Shown: positions 10,988-24,047, numbered from the stretch's first letter. The stretch is 64,000 bases of DNA from Lantana camara (GCA_037501455.1 CM074859.1:90974894-91038893); one strand, 5' to 3'. The notes: generated by a model from the sequence alone, not told the origin. Numbers and translations are program-made.

Positions 10988-11669
10988 ATGCATCCGAAGC
11001 TCCAGCCGTTGTCATTCCGTTTTTTCCATGCCGGTGATGGAGGTACCTTCAATTTTTTATAATGACTGTGTTTTTTCCACAGTTCTTTAATACAATGGCT
11101 TATTTTTGTTTGCAACTGCTTCAATATTCTGTGTTTCCTCATATGTCTTTCCAACGGCAGTATCAATTTACAAAATCTTTTCCTTATTTCTTGAACCATT
11201 TGTTTTCAATTATGCAGAGTTTTTGGAAGTTCTAAAAACATTTGAATTTAGGGATGAAGAGATCCAAAAAATGATCACTCAGTGGCCAAAAATTACTGCT
11301 CTAAAATTAGATTTACTTAAGGCGAAGTTGCAATTCTTCAAGTCGAGGGAGATTGTAAATAAGGCACATTACATACAATTTTTGTCCTCTCATCCCAAGA
11401 TTTTGCACCATAGTTTGAAGAATTACATAACACCGTGTTACGAAAAGCTTAAAGACCTAGGAATCAAGGACGTGCCTAAGGCCATTAAGATTACAGGTCG
11501 AGCATTCAATTGGATTTTGCCCAGAATTGAACTTTTAGAACGTAATGGGCTATCACAACCAAATATAGGTTTCTTACTTCGTCAATGCCCCGGAGTATTA
11601 TTGGTTAGTGACAAAAAGATCCTTGAACATTTGGAAAGAGCAAGGGCATATGGCATTCAAACATACTAG
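10988..11669 (+). CDS. mTERF-family protein, truncated two-exon gene
   Basis: mTERF proteins bind organelle nucleic acid through repeated three-helix motifs and control organellar transcription, splicing or translation. Exon 1 (10988-11042) starts MHPKLQPLSFRFF, a short basic stretch fit for an organelle presequence. A GT...AG intron (11043-11217) joins in phase to exon 2 (11218-11669), giving about 168 residues. Visible repeats have the usual pattern FEFRDEEIQKMITQWPKI, LQFFKSREI and IQFLSSHPKILHHSL, then LKDLGIKD and GFLLRQCPGVLLVS. Full plant mTERF proteins are commonly 300 residues or more, so this copy lacks its C-terminal repeats and stops shortly after ERARAYGIQ. It may be a truncated duplicate or an exon set followed by unseen exons. 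No frameshift was seen, and expression is unknown. Confidence 0.65.
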
Positions 11670-12055
11670 TAAATGTTCATATTTACAGTCTTAAGAAACA
11701 ATTCTCAAATTATTTAAACCAATCTCTATTGACTTGATTATCATTTTAATTATTTGCAGTCTTTTCTTCTTACCAACCCCTGTTGGCTTTGATTATCAAT
11801 TTGATTATTTACGGTATTTTCTTCTTTTTGATAATAGTTAGAATATAAAAAGGATAATTATGCAAATAACCTTATCTAGAGAGTTGTAGGGAGAGTGAGA
11901 GTCCCACTAAATTGAAGAAAACCAAACTTATTGCAATATGTATATCGTGAAGGATAAAATCCGCGCAGAAAAGAAAGAATAAGCCAGAAAAATAAAAATA
12001 AAAACGAGGTTCAATTTTTATTCCAATCAATTATTAGAATTATCGTTTATATATA

Positions 12056-12103
<48 letters not shown>

Positions 12104-12940
12104 TATTAACTTTGTAGAGGAAATTTGGAGGCACAAACAATTTGTTTTCTCAGATTTCACCGACCATCGTCAATGCAGAGTAATTCAAGAAACAAGAAGT
12201 TAGCCTTTTATGCATGAGCCGTGCACCTGAATTTTGGTCACCAAATTAGCATAATATAATAGTATTAATTACATCATTGCTTAACATTAATCGATGAAAC
12301 TCTTTTTTTTTTTTTTTTTTTGGCATAATAAAATATTAAAATATTGTAACTCGTGGATGAGAGCTACAAATTACATTTAAATATTGAAAAAAATTAATTA
12401 TAAAAAACTGAGAACTCGTGGTTGCTCCCCACGAGTTATATCAAAATCTTAATTAACCCAGCCAAATTCTATACCATTTTGTAAATCTATTATTAAAAAA
12501 ATATTATTCTTAAAAAATCGTCTATCTATCCATTAACTTTTATCTTCTTCTTTTTTTTTTTATGTATTTATTTGTACTTTCTCTGTCCATTAAAATTTAT
12601 CTTCCTTTATGTATTTGTCGATACCTTCAAAGTATCTCAAATTCTCAAGTTCTAAATGGATTCATTCTCAATGACATTGGAATCTCGTTTGGTTGTGCCT
12701 ATATTAAAAAAAAATCTCAAATTCTCAATTATTAAATTTGGGGCTCATTTATTTATGATTTTTGTATTTGGTATTTGAGGATACTTTAAATATACTTTTA
12801 TTAATTTTTCTATACATATTTTTTGTTTATATTATCTTTATTTCTCCACTTTTTTATTTATCATTACTTTTTTTATATTTCCTTGTTATTACTTTTTTTT
12901 TTTTTTTTGGTACCCTTACCTTATTATTACGTTGATATGA

Positions 12941-12990
<50 letters not shown>

Positions 12991-13068
12991 TTGAATTTTC
13001 AGATGACATATATACTTTTTAGTTTTATTTAATATTCATATTACAATAATTACGTTTAATAAGAATTT
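11670..13068. other. AT-rich intergenic sequence with microsatellites
   Basis: No gene is visible. It contains a (TA)n run at about 12060-12101, a T-run at 12303-12322, a T-run at 12893-12909 and a second (AT)n run at 12943-12984. A small inverted repeat, ACTCGTGG...CCACGAGT, lies near 12415-12436. The region ends at the AATTT target duplication of the next element. Confidence 0.7.
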
Positions 13069-13529
13069 TGATGCGGTCAAAATACGCCCGTCCCACGTTT
13101 GGACACGTGACAACTCAAGATAACGACACCTATCCTCTTGTGATTAAGGTAATTATACACGAGCGCTCGGACCCCTCAAGCGTCAACATTCCTCAAGGAC
13201 ACATGTCATATCTGCTACGCGTGTACGTGATCAACATCGCCGCTCTCTAACGAGCGCGATTCATACTACATGGCTAAGGCTCCAACCAGTTAAGAAAGCC
13301 CTCTTCGAGCGCTACACTTATTCAGGGAAACTTTCACTCCCCCTCATTTTATGAGCCTTGGCCTTCATCCCCTAGCGGATTCCTTGGTCTCCAAGGCTCT
13401 TGGTTGACACGAGCGTGCTCTTAAGCCCTCGTTACCAACCCCTAAAACGGCTCTCTGACACCCCGTACATACCCGCGCACCTGCCACTGTTGCCAACACT
13501 AACTTCCACCAGCTTTTGCAGAAGATTCC
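13069..13529 (+). repeat. 5' LTR of the Tat element, first 461 bp
   Basis: It starts TGATGCGGTCAAAATACGCC and is colinear with 38556-39016 of the 3' LTR. It stops at AGATTCC, where the chromovirus has inserted. About 18 differences from the 3' LTR copy were counted by eye over this part, most of them transitions. Confidence 0.93.
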
Positions 13530-14279
13530 TGTAACTCCCCAAATTCCGGAAGTTCAGGTAAGCACGCCACGTGCGGGTCTTCGGGAGTTGGGGGTTTAGT
13601 TTTATATATTTACTTGCTTATTATAATTTCATTGCATTACTATGTGCATTATACATTCCTATCACTACTAGAAATCTGTCATATAGCAACGGGAATTTAG
13701 CAACGGAAATTATTCGTTGCTATTTAGCAACGGATATAGCAACGGAAAAAAAAAATCGTGGTAAAATGCTTTAGCAACGGAATTTTCGTTGCTAAATCCG
13801 TTGCTATATATGAAAAAAAAATAGCAACGGATTTTTCGTTGCTAAAATTAAATAATACAAAAAATAAATAAATTGGTATATATAACGACGGAAATTCCGT
13901 TGCTATTAAAATAAAAGCCTAATAAAAAATATTATAATATTTATAAATATTTGCAACGAAAAATCCGTTGCTATATGAAAGAAAAAAAAATTAAAAATAA
14001 ATAAATATAAAAAATATTAGCAACGGATTTTTCGTTGCTATATGGAAGAAAAAAAAAAGAAATAAAAATAAATAAATATTTAAAATATTAGCAACGGATT
14101 TTTCGTTGCTATAAGGAAGAAAAAAAGGAAATAAAAATAAATAAATATAAAAAAAATTAGCAACGGAAAATCCGTTGCTATAAACATATGATTAAAGAAA
14201 TTAATAAAATATTTATAATTTATTAACGGATTTTTCGTTGCTATATGGAATAAAAATAAATGAATAATAAAAAATAGAG

Positions 14280-14785
14280 TAAATTACATTTTTGGTCTCA
14301 TAGGATTGCGACGTTTTCAATTTTGGTCCCATTCTTTTAGAATTAGACAAAAATAGTCCTTTTGGTTTCATTTTGTTACATTTTTTGTCCAAACCGTTAA
14401 ATTTTGGACGGAATCGTTAAGTATATTTAAAAGTCAAATAAAATTTCGTTCAAACAAAACATCATTGGATTATATCCAAGTTCGTTGGATGCTTTTTTTT
14501 TTTTCATGAGGTCCTGGGTTCAATCCCAGGCTCTCCCTTTTTTATATATGTATATATATATTTATTATATAATATATACATGTATAAAATACATATTATA
14601 TATTATATATTATTATTACTATAATATTATATAATATTTAATATATTGATATTATATATATCGTATATATATTATATAATATTATATAATTTATAATACA
14701 TATAATATTATATGTATTATAAATATTATATACATATGTATATAATATTATATACATACGTATATTATGTATAAATATAAAATAT

Positions 14786-14824
<39 letters not shown>

Positions 14825-15220
14825 TAAATATTATATATCAATATATATAATATATAGACATATATATCTTATATCGTAAATATTAAATAATAATTAATAT
14901 TATATGTTTATATATAATATATGTACATATATATAATATGTGTTTATAATATACATTATAAATCATTAAAAGATGTGCATAACACAATAAATCCTTAAAA
15001 TTCACATATATAACGCTCGAAATTCACATATAAATACTTCAATATTAAGAGAGAAGTTTTTCATTTAACATGTAACGGTTGCATAATACAATAATTTCTT
15101 AATATTTAGATTTAATCCTACAAATTTTAATATAAATTCATTATATTAAAAGAAAACTTCTTAATTTAACATCTAACGGTTGCGAAACACAATAATTCCT
15201 CAATGTATAGATATAATTCT
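14280..15220. other. CACTA interior: acquired fragment and AT-rich core
   Basis: 14280-14450 (TTTTTGGTCTCATAGGATTGCG...) looks like a fragment of another dispersed repeat. Next comes a tRNA-like 3' half with B-box GGTTCAATCCC near 14518. The rest to about 14950 is almost pure A/T with a (TA)n run at 14792-14820. Two diverged copies of a roughly 130-base unit with CTAACGGTTGC follow, near 15060 and 15170. Confidence 0.6.
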
Positions 15221-15224
15221 ATAA

Positions 15225-15784
15225 ATTCAAATATAAATGTTTCATATTAAGAAAATAATTCTTTATATTAAGTTATTCAACTACGATTGCTAAATAATAC
15301 AATAGTTCCTCAAAATGCAGATATTGTTCTACAGATGTATAAGTTAATACTTCATATTGACATAAAATTAGTTCTTTATTCAACTACCAACTAAATCTAA
15401 TTATTTAATTATGTAAACTTTCATCTTTTTTTATATGTCATAGAAACTTATACTTAAGTTGATATACATGTATATACATGCTTGGGGTTTATATAGAATC
15501 TAACACAATAATTCTTCAATATTTAGATATAATTCTACAAATTCAAATATAAATGTTTCATATTAAGAAAAAAATTCTTTATATTAAGTTATTCAACTAC
15601 GATTGCTAAATAATACAATAGTTTCTCAAAATGCAGATATTATTCTACTGATGTATAAGTGAATACTTCATATTGACATAAAATTTGTTCTTTATTCAAC
15701 TACCAACTAAATCTAATTATTTAATTATGTAAACTTTCATTTTTTTTTTATATGTCATAAAAACTTATACTTAAGTTGATATAC

Positions 15785-15865
<81 letters not shown>

Positions 15866-16140
15866 CGTGCCTGGGGTTTATATAGAATTTAGTACAATAA
15901 TTCTTCAATATTTAGATATAATTCTACAAATTCAAATATAAATGTTTCATATTAACAAAATAATTCTTCATTAAGTTATTCAACTACGATTGTTAAATAA
16001 TACAAATGTATAAGTGAATACTTCATATAATATAAAAGTTCTTTATTCAACAACCAATTAAATCTAATTATTTAGTTATGTAAAACTTTCATCCTTTTTT
16101 TTATATGTCATAAAAAGTTATACTTAAGTTGATATACATT
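15225..16140. repeat. Tandem units of about 310 bp inside the CACTA element
   Basis: The block starting TTCAAATATAAATGTTTCAT occurs at about 15225, 15540 and 15929. It is followed each time by CAACTACGATTG, CTACCAACTAAATCTAATTATTTA and CTTAAGTTGATATACA. The first two periods are about 315 and 389 bases; the extra length of the second is a (TTA)n run. The third copy is shortened. Confidence 0.88.
15787..15864. repeat. (ATT)n microsatellite
   Basis: About 26 uninterrupted ATT units lie in the second of the 310-bp tandem units. The position is occupied by ordinary sequence in the first unit, so the expansion came after unit duplication. Confidence 0.97.
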
Positions 16141-16347
16141 ATATTTTTATCTCATAACTAAAACTTGAGCTATGTAGTTAATTAATAAATATTTAAATTT
16201 TTAACGGAAGATGTATTATAATATAAATAATTATATATTTAAAATATTTTTATTTAAAATATATGATAAAAAGTATTTAATTATTTAAATTAGTATATGA
16301 ATATTTGATAGTGGTTAAATATAAAAAATTACATAACAATAACAACA

Positions 16348-16425
16348 ATTGAGTTAGCCCAGCTGGTTTGGGGTGCAACCTTCTTCACATGAGGTCCAGG
16401 GTTCAATTCCTACTCAACCCAAATA
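16348..16425 (+). other. tRNA-like sequence, probable SINE head
   Basis: An A-box-like TTAGCCCAGCTGG and a B-box GGTTCAATTCC are spaced as in RNA polymerase III promoters. The outer bases TTGAGT and ACTCAA can pair as an acceptor stem. It lies in the CACTA interior. The anticodon arm is poor, so this is more likely the head of a tRNA-derived SINE than a working tRNA. Confidence 0.5.
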
Positions 16426-17716
16426 TGTGGAATTAATGTGTTGGCTCGGGTGGGGCTCAGTTGGGCTCGTCTCGTGTGGGCTCGTGTGGGGCTCGGCTCG
16501 GTTAGGTGGGGTGATCCGGGCCCCGCAAATGAATTTTTAATTTATTAATTTGAATTATTAGTTTTTGCGACGGATTTTGCAACGGAAATTCCGTTGCAAA
16601 AAGGTAGAAAATTAATTAATTATTGGTTGGTTTGCAACGGAAAATCCGTTGCTAAATCTGTTGCTAAAAAAATTGTTGCTAAAACCGTTGCTAATTTCCG
16701 TGGGTAGTAATTCGTTGCTAAATCCGTTGCTATAAGTTCGTTGCTAATTTCCGTTGCTAATAATTCGTTGCTAAATCCGTTGCTACAGATTAGCCACGAG
16801 GGTTATAACAACGGAAAATTTTCGATGCTAAATCCGTCGCTAAGTCGAAATCCGTTGCTAATAGGGTCAAAATCCGTTGCTAAATCCGTTGCTATAGGGC
16901 GTTTTTCTAGTAGTGTACGTATTTATATGAATTAACTTTTAATGTGAAATTATGAATTGAGTGATAATGTGCTTAATTGTCTTATACGACTATAATTGAT
17001 CATCTCTTAAATTTATGGACTTAATTGCATTTCATGAATTGGGAGTTAAATGTCTAATTGTTAGAGATGATACTCGATTGCATTCATTTAAATGCATGAG
17101 GGACTATTATGCAAAATGAAGAGTTATTATGCTTGTAGTGGATGATATAATATATCATATATGTATTCTTCTCCCACACTCTCATACAATACATCTTCAT
17201 ACAAGAACTTCACACACACACACACTAAGGATCGGTTTTTACACCATCAAGAGAGGAAGGAAGATTTCATCTAATTTCAAGCTATAATTGAAGAACTTTG
17301 GAGCTAAGATCATCAACATCATCACATCTTCACCTCATCATTTCTCTTCCTTCATTTCAAGGTATAAATGGAAGAATTGCTTGGGCTTTTGATTATTTGG
17401 TTGAGTAGGGTTTAATGATTGATTGATGCTTTCAAGCTTATTCATGATTAGAAGCATGTTTAGGTCCTTGTTTCTTCATTTCTTGCATGAAACATGAAGT
17501 TATGTTGAAGTTGGAGTATATGAAATTTTATGGGTTTCATTTGATGAATCTTGATGATCAATGTACGATATGGGTATATATGTTAGATTTTATGGTGCTT
17601 CGAGTATGGATACATGTTTTTCCAAGTTTTGATTGCATTTGATGATTGAAATTTGGTGTTTTGGTTGGATTTTGATGTTGTCCGTATTTTGCCCTGTTTT
17701 TCTGCTACGCACGGTT

Positions 17717-17923
17717 GACACGGGCGTGTCACATTTTCCTCTTTCAGCGTGACATGAGGGTGCATGATGGCCTGGTTTTTCTGTACCGTGACACGGGGGT
17801 GTCACGGATTGCTTTGTAATGGTGACACGGGCGTGTCACCTTCTGTTCGCATACATGTTGGCCGCTGTACCCAGACACGGGGGTGTCACGGCTTAGTGTA
17901 TATTGGTGACACGGGCGTGTCAC
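17717..17923. repeat. Palindrome cluster in the chromovirus 5' LTR
   Basis: Five copies of GTGACACGGGCGTGTCAC or its G-variant occur at about 17717, 17788, 17822, 17874 and 17906. Each is an almost perfect 16-18 bp inverted repeat, and further GTGACAYGRGGGTG half-sites sit nearby. The offset from the LTR start, corrected for the CACTA insertion, is about 930-1140. Confidence 0.93.
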
Positions 17924-18253
17924 CCCCTGTTTTCATGCATTTTTATTTTTGCATGCATGGTTGTGCTTGCATGTGTTTTATACTCGGTTTATGGATATTC
18001 ATGCTCTTATTTGACATTCATTAAATTGTTATTGCATGACCTATTGGTGCATGACTTTGTCGTTCGTCATAATTGGTTCATTCGAGTCGAGTCTTATTTC
18101 ACACTTGTCCTTGTTGCACAGATCACGGTCCCGGTTTCGTGGAGCCCGCTCCGTAGGGAGTTCTCTTGCTTTCTTTTGGTCGTTTGGTCAGGTGAGGTTT
18201 AAATTCTAGATAACTAGAACCCTTACAACCCCTATGTGACTATTTCGGCCAAA

Positions 18254-18295
<42 letters not shown>

Positions 18296-19308
18296 TGCGA
18301 ACATTATGATTTTCAAATGATTTGATAAAACCGATTGATTGACGGATTGATTGATTGGGCGAGTATTGTATTGCACTGTGGGCCCGAGGATAGTGGCTCG
18401 AGCCAACCGGGAAAGCATGGGCTGACGGGTAACTCGAGTGCTATCCTCACCATTTGGGATGACCCCTGAACCCCCTAGGAGATTAGGGGAGGAAGGAGTT
18501 CCGGGCTTAGGGATTCATCTACCCTCTGTCCAGACTGATTGGATGGTGGGGCCTTGCAATCCCACCATCACCCGGAGGAAGAAGGAGTCAGTGAAACTGC
18601 TAATTGTGCACAGTAAATAATTGCTTGATCACCTAATCACCTAATCACCTAATAATTGATTGATTGTACACGATCGGAGTAAGGTTGGAGAATTGCCCTC
18701 ACTCGCCGGGCCACATATTGATTGTATTGAACTGAATTAATTGATAAATTGAATTAGTTGTAACCTCGGGCGATAGTACCTTTTTATTTTACTAATCGTG
18801 TTGGGATTTTCTAAAATTATTACCCGAGATTATAACTTGCATGTATGTGCGCATATATTTAGTTATACCCCTCGCTCAGCCTATTTGGACTGACACCTCA
18901 ACTTTTCAGTTTTGCAGGTTCGTGCTAGGCGGGAATTAGAGTCTCGTTGTCTTTTATTCGGGTCTAGCACTGTACCTTCACACATTGTACTTGTGTTGAT
19001 ACTAGTTATTTTGTAGTATGTCTTGAATTATACTTGGGATTGATATTGTAATGAGATGAATTGTTGGTACCTATAAGTAAATATGTAAATAAGGTACCTA
19101 TATGTATTGAATGCTTTTGCTTCCGCTATTTTATTGCTCTAAGTTGTTTTGGTTTTAATTGAGGGTACCCACCTAGCCTTGTGTTTTTTTTTATTGTCTC
19201 CCGTTCGCTATAGTTTCGGTTCATGTATGGATTATTCGTTTCATATGTGGATTGAGACTGTAGTGCGAGGGATGTGGCGCCTAGCGTTCCGGGTGCTACA
19301 TCCCAAGG

Positions 19309-19321
19309 TGGTATCAGAGCC
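19309..19321 (+). promoter_or_regulatory. Primer binding site of the chromovirus
   Basis: TGGTATCAGAGCC lies eight bases after the LTR end and matches the 3' end of plant initiator tRNA-Met, as is usual for this lineage. Confidence 0.92.
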
Positions 19322-19540
19322 CGGTTACAAAACCGTGGCTCTAGTGTCGTGTCTTGTGAGTCTAAGTCGTACGGCATAGGATTAATTGATTATTTGAGTC
19401 TTGCAACCTACTTGAACTTATGTGACTCTATTTGAAGTACTTGGATTATGTGACTACGTGGTTTGATTGCATTGTGTGTTGTAATTACACTCATTTGCAC
19501 TTGTTAATCAAACATGCATGTACAGTGCTTGAATTTCAAG

Positions 19541-22500
19541 ATGGCTCGTGACCGACATCACCGTGATCGTTCTCCTCGACATCGACGTCATCATCGGCGT
19601 GATAGTACTCCTCCTTCTCCAGCTCAACCCCAAGATTTCTTAAATTCCATGGTGCAACTCATGGATCAGAGGCTAAGGGATTATGTGCCTCCAGCGCTGC
19701 CATCTCCTCCACCACCACAACAGGCACCTATCTCTGCTATTTTAAGGGAATTTCAGAACCAGCATCCGCCGAGATTCCAAAAGGGGAACGATATTCAAGC
19801 CGAGCAATGGCTTAAAGAAGTTGAACAGGTTTGGGAACTTATTCCATGTGAGTCTCGGGAAAAGGCTCGGTGTACTCTTACCCTCATCCAAGGAGAAGCA
19901 TATTCAGGGTGGGAGAGTACCAAAATCGTCTTGGATGCCGCCGAGGAGCAAATTACATGGGAGGTATTCGAAAGAGAATTCAAGAATAAGTTTATTCCGC
20001 AATCTTCGCGCACTAGAAGACTTAAGGAGTTTACTGAGCTTAAACAAGGAGGAAGATCAATTTCGGAGTATATATCCGAGTTCGAGAGGTTGTCCAAATA
20101 CGCTCCTAACATTGCTAGCGACGACTTCCACAAGGCTATGCAATTCGTACAAGGTTTGAGGCTGGACATCCAAGCGGCGATTGAAGCGGTTAACACAAAC
20201 ACATGGAAGAAGGCCACTACAAAAGCTCTTAAGGTTGAAGATTCGGTCAACGTACGAAGATCCTTCTACAGATCGGGGCAAGGTCCAGGTTTCGGATCAA
20301 GATCAGGTTACAATGCCGGCAAGAGGCCGATAGTGTTTGATACAGCTCCTCCTCAGTTCAAGGGGTCTATGAAGAAGTTTAAACCACAAGGGCCAGTCCA
20401 GAAAACTCCTCAGCCACCGGTTATGCCGCCACCACCGAAGAAACCCAAGTGTACTTTCTGTGGGCAACCTACACATCACTATGATAATTGTCGAAGGCGC
20501 CTAGGGTTATGTTTAATTTCCGGGGCTGCCGATCACATGGTGGATACTTGTCCGGATCGACGTAATCCGCCGACTGGGGGACAGAGACCGATGATTAGGG
20601 CCCGTGCTTATGCCTTGGAAGGCGAGGAACATGATGCAGACGTAGACCCGGCTGCCGTTGTTGAAGGTACCATTTGCATTCATGGCATCAACATACATAC
20701 TTTATTTGATCCGGGACCCACTCACTCCTTCATTTCTTGTGATGTTTCTATTAAATTGCCCTTGTGTGTTACTTATTCTGATGCATGCTACGTAGTGAGT
20801 ACTCCTTTTGGTGGTAGTATAGAAACTAACCGGGTTTTTAGAGAGGTGCCGGTGAGTATTGAGGGTCGGGTTTTCTCAACGGATTTCATTGAGTTGCCTA
20901 TGTCTCGGTATGGTTCTATCTTGGGTATGGATTGGTTGTACAAGCACTACGCCACCGTTGATTGCCGGGCCAAGAAAGTTAGTTTGGGCTCTGAGGTTGT
21001 TACGGGTCAGGGTTCGAAGACAGTGCCTTTATTATCTTTTTCAGAAGCTCAGAAATTGGTTCGTGATGGGACTACGGGGTTTATAGCCTATGTTCTTAAT
21101 CAACCGAAGGATCAAGTGAAATTAGAGGAAACCGAGATAGTAAAAGAGTTTCCCGAAGTGTTTCCTGAGAGGTTGGATTCGTTTCCACCAGAGAGGGAGA
21201 TAGAGTTTGTGATTGATTTGTATCCGGATGCTGAACCTTATTCTCAGACTCCATATAGGATGGCGCCGACAAAATTGAAGGAATTAAAAGTGCAACTTGA
21301 TGGTCTTTTGGAGTGGGGTATGTAAGACCGAGCTCATCGCCGTGGGGTGCTCCAGTTTTATTCGTGAAGAAGAAGGACGGTACCCTAAGAATGTGTATTG
21401 ATTACCGGGAGCTTAATCGGATAACCGTTAAGAATAAATATCCTATTCCACACATAGAGGAGTTGTTTGACATACTTCAGGGATCTAAGGTATATTCGAA
21501 GCTTGATTTGAGGCAAGGGTATTACCAATTACTAATTCGAGCGGAGGATATTCCGAAGACGGGTTTTAATACAAGATATGGGCATTATGAATTTGTGGTC
21601 ATGCCTTTTGGATTGACGAATGCTCCCGCCGCTTTTATGGATATGATGCATAGGATTTTCTGGCCTTTCCTTGAAAATTTTGTTGTGATCTTCATTGACG
21701 ATATATTGATTTTCTCTAAATCGGCCGAGGAACTTGCAAGGTATCTCAAATTGGTGTTAAGAACATTGAAGGAGCATCAATTATTTGCGAATTTTAGCAA
21801 GTGTGAGTTTTGGATCGACCGAGTGTCCTTCTTGGGTCATTTTATTTCGAGGAATGGATTAGGGGTTGATCCTTCGAAGATTGAAGCGGTGTTGAAGTGG
21901 GAAAAGCCAAAGAACGCATCTGAGATTAGGAGTTTCTTGGGATTGGCGGGGTACTATAGAAGATTCGTGCAAGATTTCTCTAAGATCGCTGCTCCTTTGA
22001 CTCGGTTAACTAAGAAGGATGTGAAATATGATTGGGATAGAAATGTGAGAGAAGCTTCGATGTTTTGAGAGAAAGATTGGTTTCTGCTCCAGTATTAACT
22101 CTTCCAGAGGGTTCGGAGGGATATGCTGTGTATACTGACGTGTCGAAGGAAGGTTTGGGAAGTGTATTAACTCAGAAGGGTAAGGTTGTTGTTTATGCCT
22201 CTCGGAAGTTGAAGGATCATGAGAAGAACTACCCGACGCATGATTTAGAGCTTGCTGCCATGATTTTTGCACTCGAGAAGTGGAGACATTACTTGTATGG
22301 AGTGTCATTTGAGATTTTCACCGATCATAAGAGTCTCCAATATCTTTTCACACAAAAGGAGCTCAATATGAGGCAACGGAGATGGATAGAGCGACTAGAA
22401 GATTATGATTGTGTTATCAAATATCATCCCGGGAAAGCTAATGTAGTTGCCGACGCTCTAAGTGGGAAAGTAGGCGTTTCGAACTTGGAAATAGGTGCAA

Positions 22501-24029
22501 GTAAGGGAGTTGAGCCTATTGTGATTAGAGCTCGAGTTTCCAATATCTCCATTTATCCGGACTTAAAGTACAGAATGTTTGAGGCTCAAGGAAAGGATCC
22601 GGGAGTTCAAAGATTGGCCTCTAAGGCTAGAGAGGATCCGGAGAGTCCATTTGGGTTCGATGAAATCGGTCTTCTTCGTTTCAAGAACCGAGTAGTAGTA
22701 CCCGATGATTTGAAAAGGGTATTGCTCGAGGAAGCTCACAAGTCAGCTTATTCGATTCATCCTGGAGGGAATAAGATGTACAAGGATCTCAAACAGTATT
22801 ATTGGTGGCGTGGGTTGAAGAAGGATGTAGCAGAGTTTGTGAAGCACTGTCTCACTTGTCAGAAAGTGAAAGCCGAGCACCAGAAACCGGGAGGTCTTCT
22901 TCAGCCGTTACCTATTCCAGAGTGGAAGTGGGAGCAAGTGACGACGGATTTTATATCTGGGTTGCCCAGAGTGAAGGGGGGATTCGATGGTATTTGGGTG
23001 ATAGTGGATCGTCTGACCAAGTCTGCTCATTTTCTACCGGTCAGAATATCCTTTAAGATCCGGAAGTTGGCTGAGATTTACAATCGGGAGATTGTACGAC
23101 TTCATGGTATTCCGGTAAGTATTATTTCGGATCGAGATCCCCGTTTTACTTCAAAGTTGTGGCAAGAGTTACAAGAGATTTTGGGTACAAAGCTTCAGTT
23201 CAGTACAGCGTTTCATCCACAAACTGATGGGCAGTCTGAGAGGGTTATTCGATATTTGGAAGATCTACTTCGAGCTTGTGCCTTGGATTTTCAAACTTCG
23301 TGGCATGATCAACTTCCTTTGGTGGAGTTCGCCTACAATAACAGCTTCCAAGCGTCGATTGGTATGGCTCCGTATGAATTGTTATATGGGTGAAAATGTC
23401 GATCACCGTTATTCTTTGATTTGGAAGAGTGGAAATGGTCGAAACAGGAAGGAATCAAGAAAGGCGAAAAGCTTGAGAAACCTTCTAAAGCTGTGAGAGC
23501 TATGATTGATAAAGTTCAACAGATTCAACAACGGATGAAAGCGGCACAAGATAGGCAGAAGAGTTACGCCGATATTCGCCGGAGGGATCTCAAATTTGAA
23601 GTGGGGGACCGGGTTTTCTTGAAGGTATCTCCACGGAAGGGGTTTTCTAGAATTGGAAAGGGAGGAAAGTTGAATCCCCGTTATCTAGGTCCGTTTGAGG
23701 TTATCGAGAAAATTGGAGAAGTGGCTTATCGAGTGGACCTACCTCCTAATCTTACCGGAATTCACAATGTTTTTCATGTATCTCAACTCAGGAAGTATTA
23801 TCCGGATGAAACCGAAATTCTTCCCGTTGAAGAAGTGGAGTTGGAACCGAATTTATCTTTTGTGCAGAAGACGGTCAGAATATTGGACAGGAAATTTCAA
23901 GAGTTGAGAAATCGGAATATTCCTATGGTGAAAGTGTTATGGCGGAGTGATAGGACCGAGGAAATGACTTGGGAGCCGGAAGAGAAGATGAAGAAGTTTC
24001 ACCCGGAGTTATTTTCATCCAACCAATGA
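19541..24029 (+). pseudogene. Chromovirus gag-pol polyprotein, three breaks
   Basis: The likely start is MARDRHHRDRSP; an upstream ATG at 19514 is in frame. The N-terminus is rich in Arg/His, followed by the retrotransposon gag domain. A CCHC knuckle (CTFCGQPTHHYDNC, ~20450) is followed by a second, degraded one (CLISGAADHMVDTC). The protease reads LFDPGPTHSF, where the sister element has [10 protein letters not shown] contains the F-I-D-D site at 21691-21702. RNase H has TDVSKEGLG and TDHKSLQYL. Integrase has the H-H-C-C site ending CLTCQK and catalytic residues in [19 protein letters not shown] and DGQSERV. The C-terminus has a chromodomain-like VKVLWRSDRTEEMTWEPEE. Breaks: a missing base near 21318, an indel near 22050, and TGA at 23391-23393 in place of the Arg codon of GRKCRSP. 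Confidence 0.95.
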
Positions 24030-24047
24030 CTCTGGGGACCAGATTCT

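Larger units (their letters stand above)
13663..16915. mobile_element. Non-autonomous CACTA (En/Spm-type) transposon
   Basis: The ends are CACTACTAGAAA and its complement TTTCTAGTAGTG, with flanks TAT on the left and TAC on the right (3-bp duplication, one base changed). The empty site is seen in the partner LTR near 24198. Both subterminal zones are packed with the motif TAGCAACGGAWWTTCCGTTGCT in both orientations: about 13680-14240 on the left and about 16560-16895 on the right. These are the expected transposase-binding repeats. There is no transposase frame in its 3253 bp, so it depends on an autonomous relative. The interior is extremely AT-rich and repetitive. Confidence 0.95.
13530..19300 (+). 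repeat. 5' LTR of the chromovirus, expanded by a CACTA insertion
   Basis: Once 13663-16915 and a 3-bp duplication are removed, it aligns end to end with the right LTR at about 2.5 kb. The sequence ends CCGGGTGCTACA. A TATAATATATCATATATG stretch near 17147 is the candidate TATA region. A TTTGCAG near 18911-18917 could act as a splice acceptor in the leader. Confidence 0.93.

Noticed and set aside
16348..16425. Working tRNA gene
   Set aside because: Box A and box B are present but the anticodon arm does not fold well and it lies in the interior of a DNA transposon. A SINE head or tRNA relic fits better.
17764..18202. Overlapping frames in the chromovirus LTR that look Cys/His-rich
   Set aside because: The residues come from the GTGACACGGG palindromes read in different frames. 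The LTR is non-coding and the frames differ between the two LTR copies.
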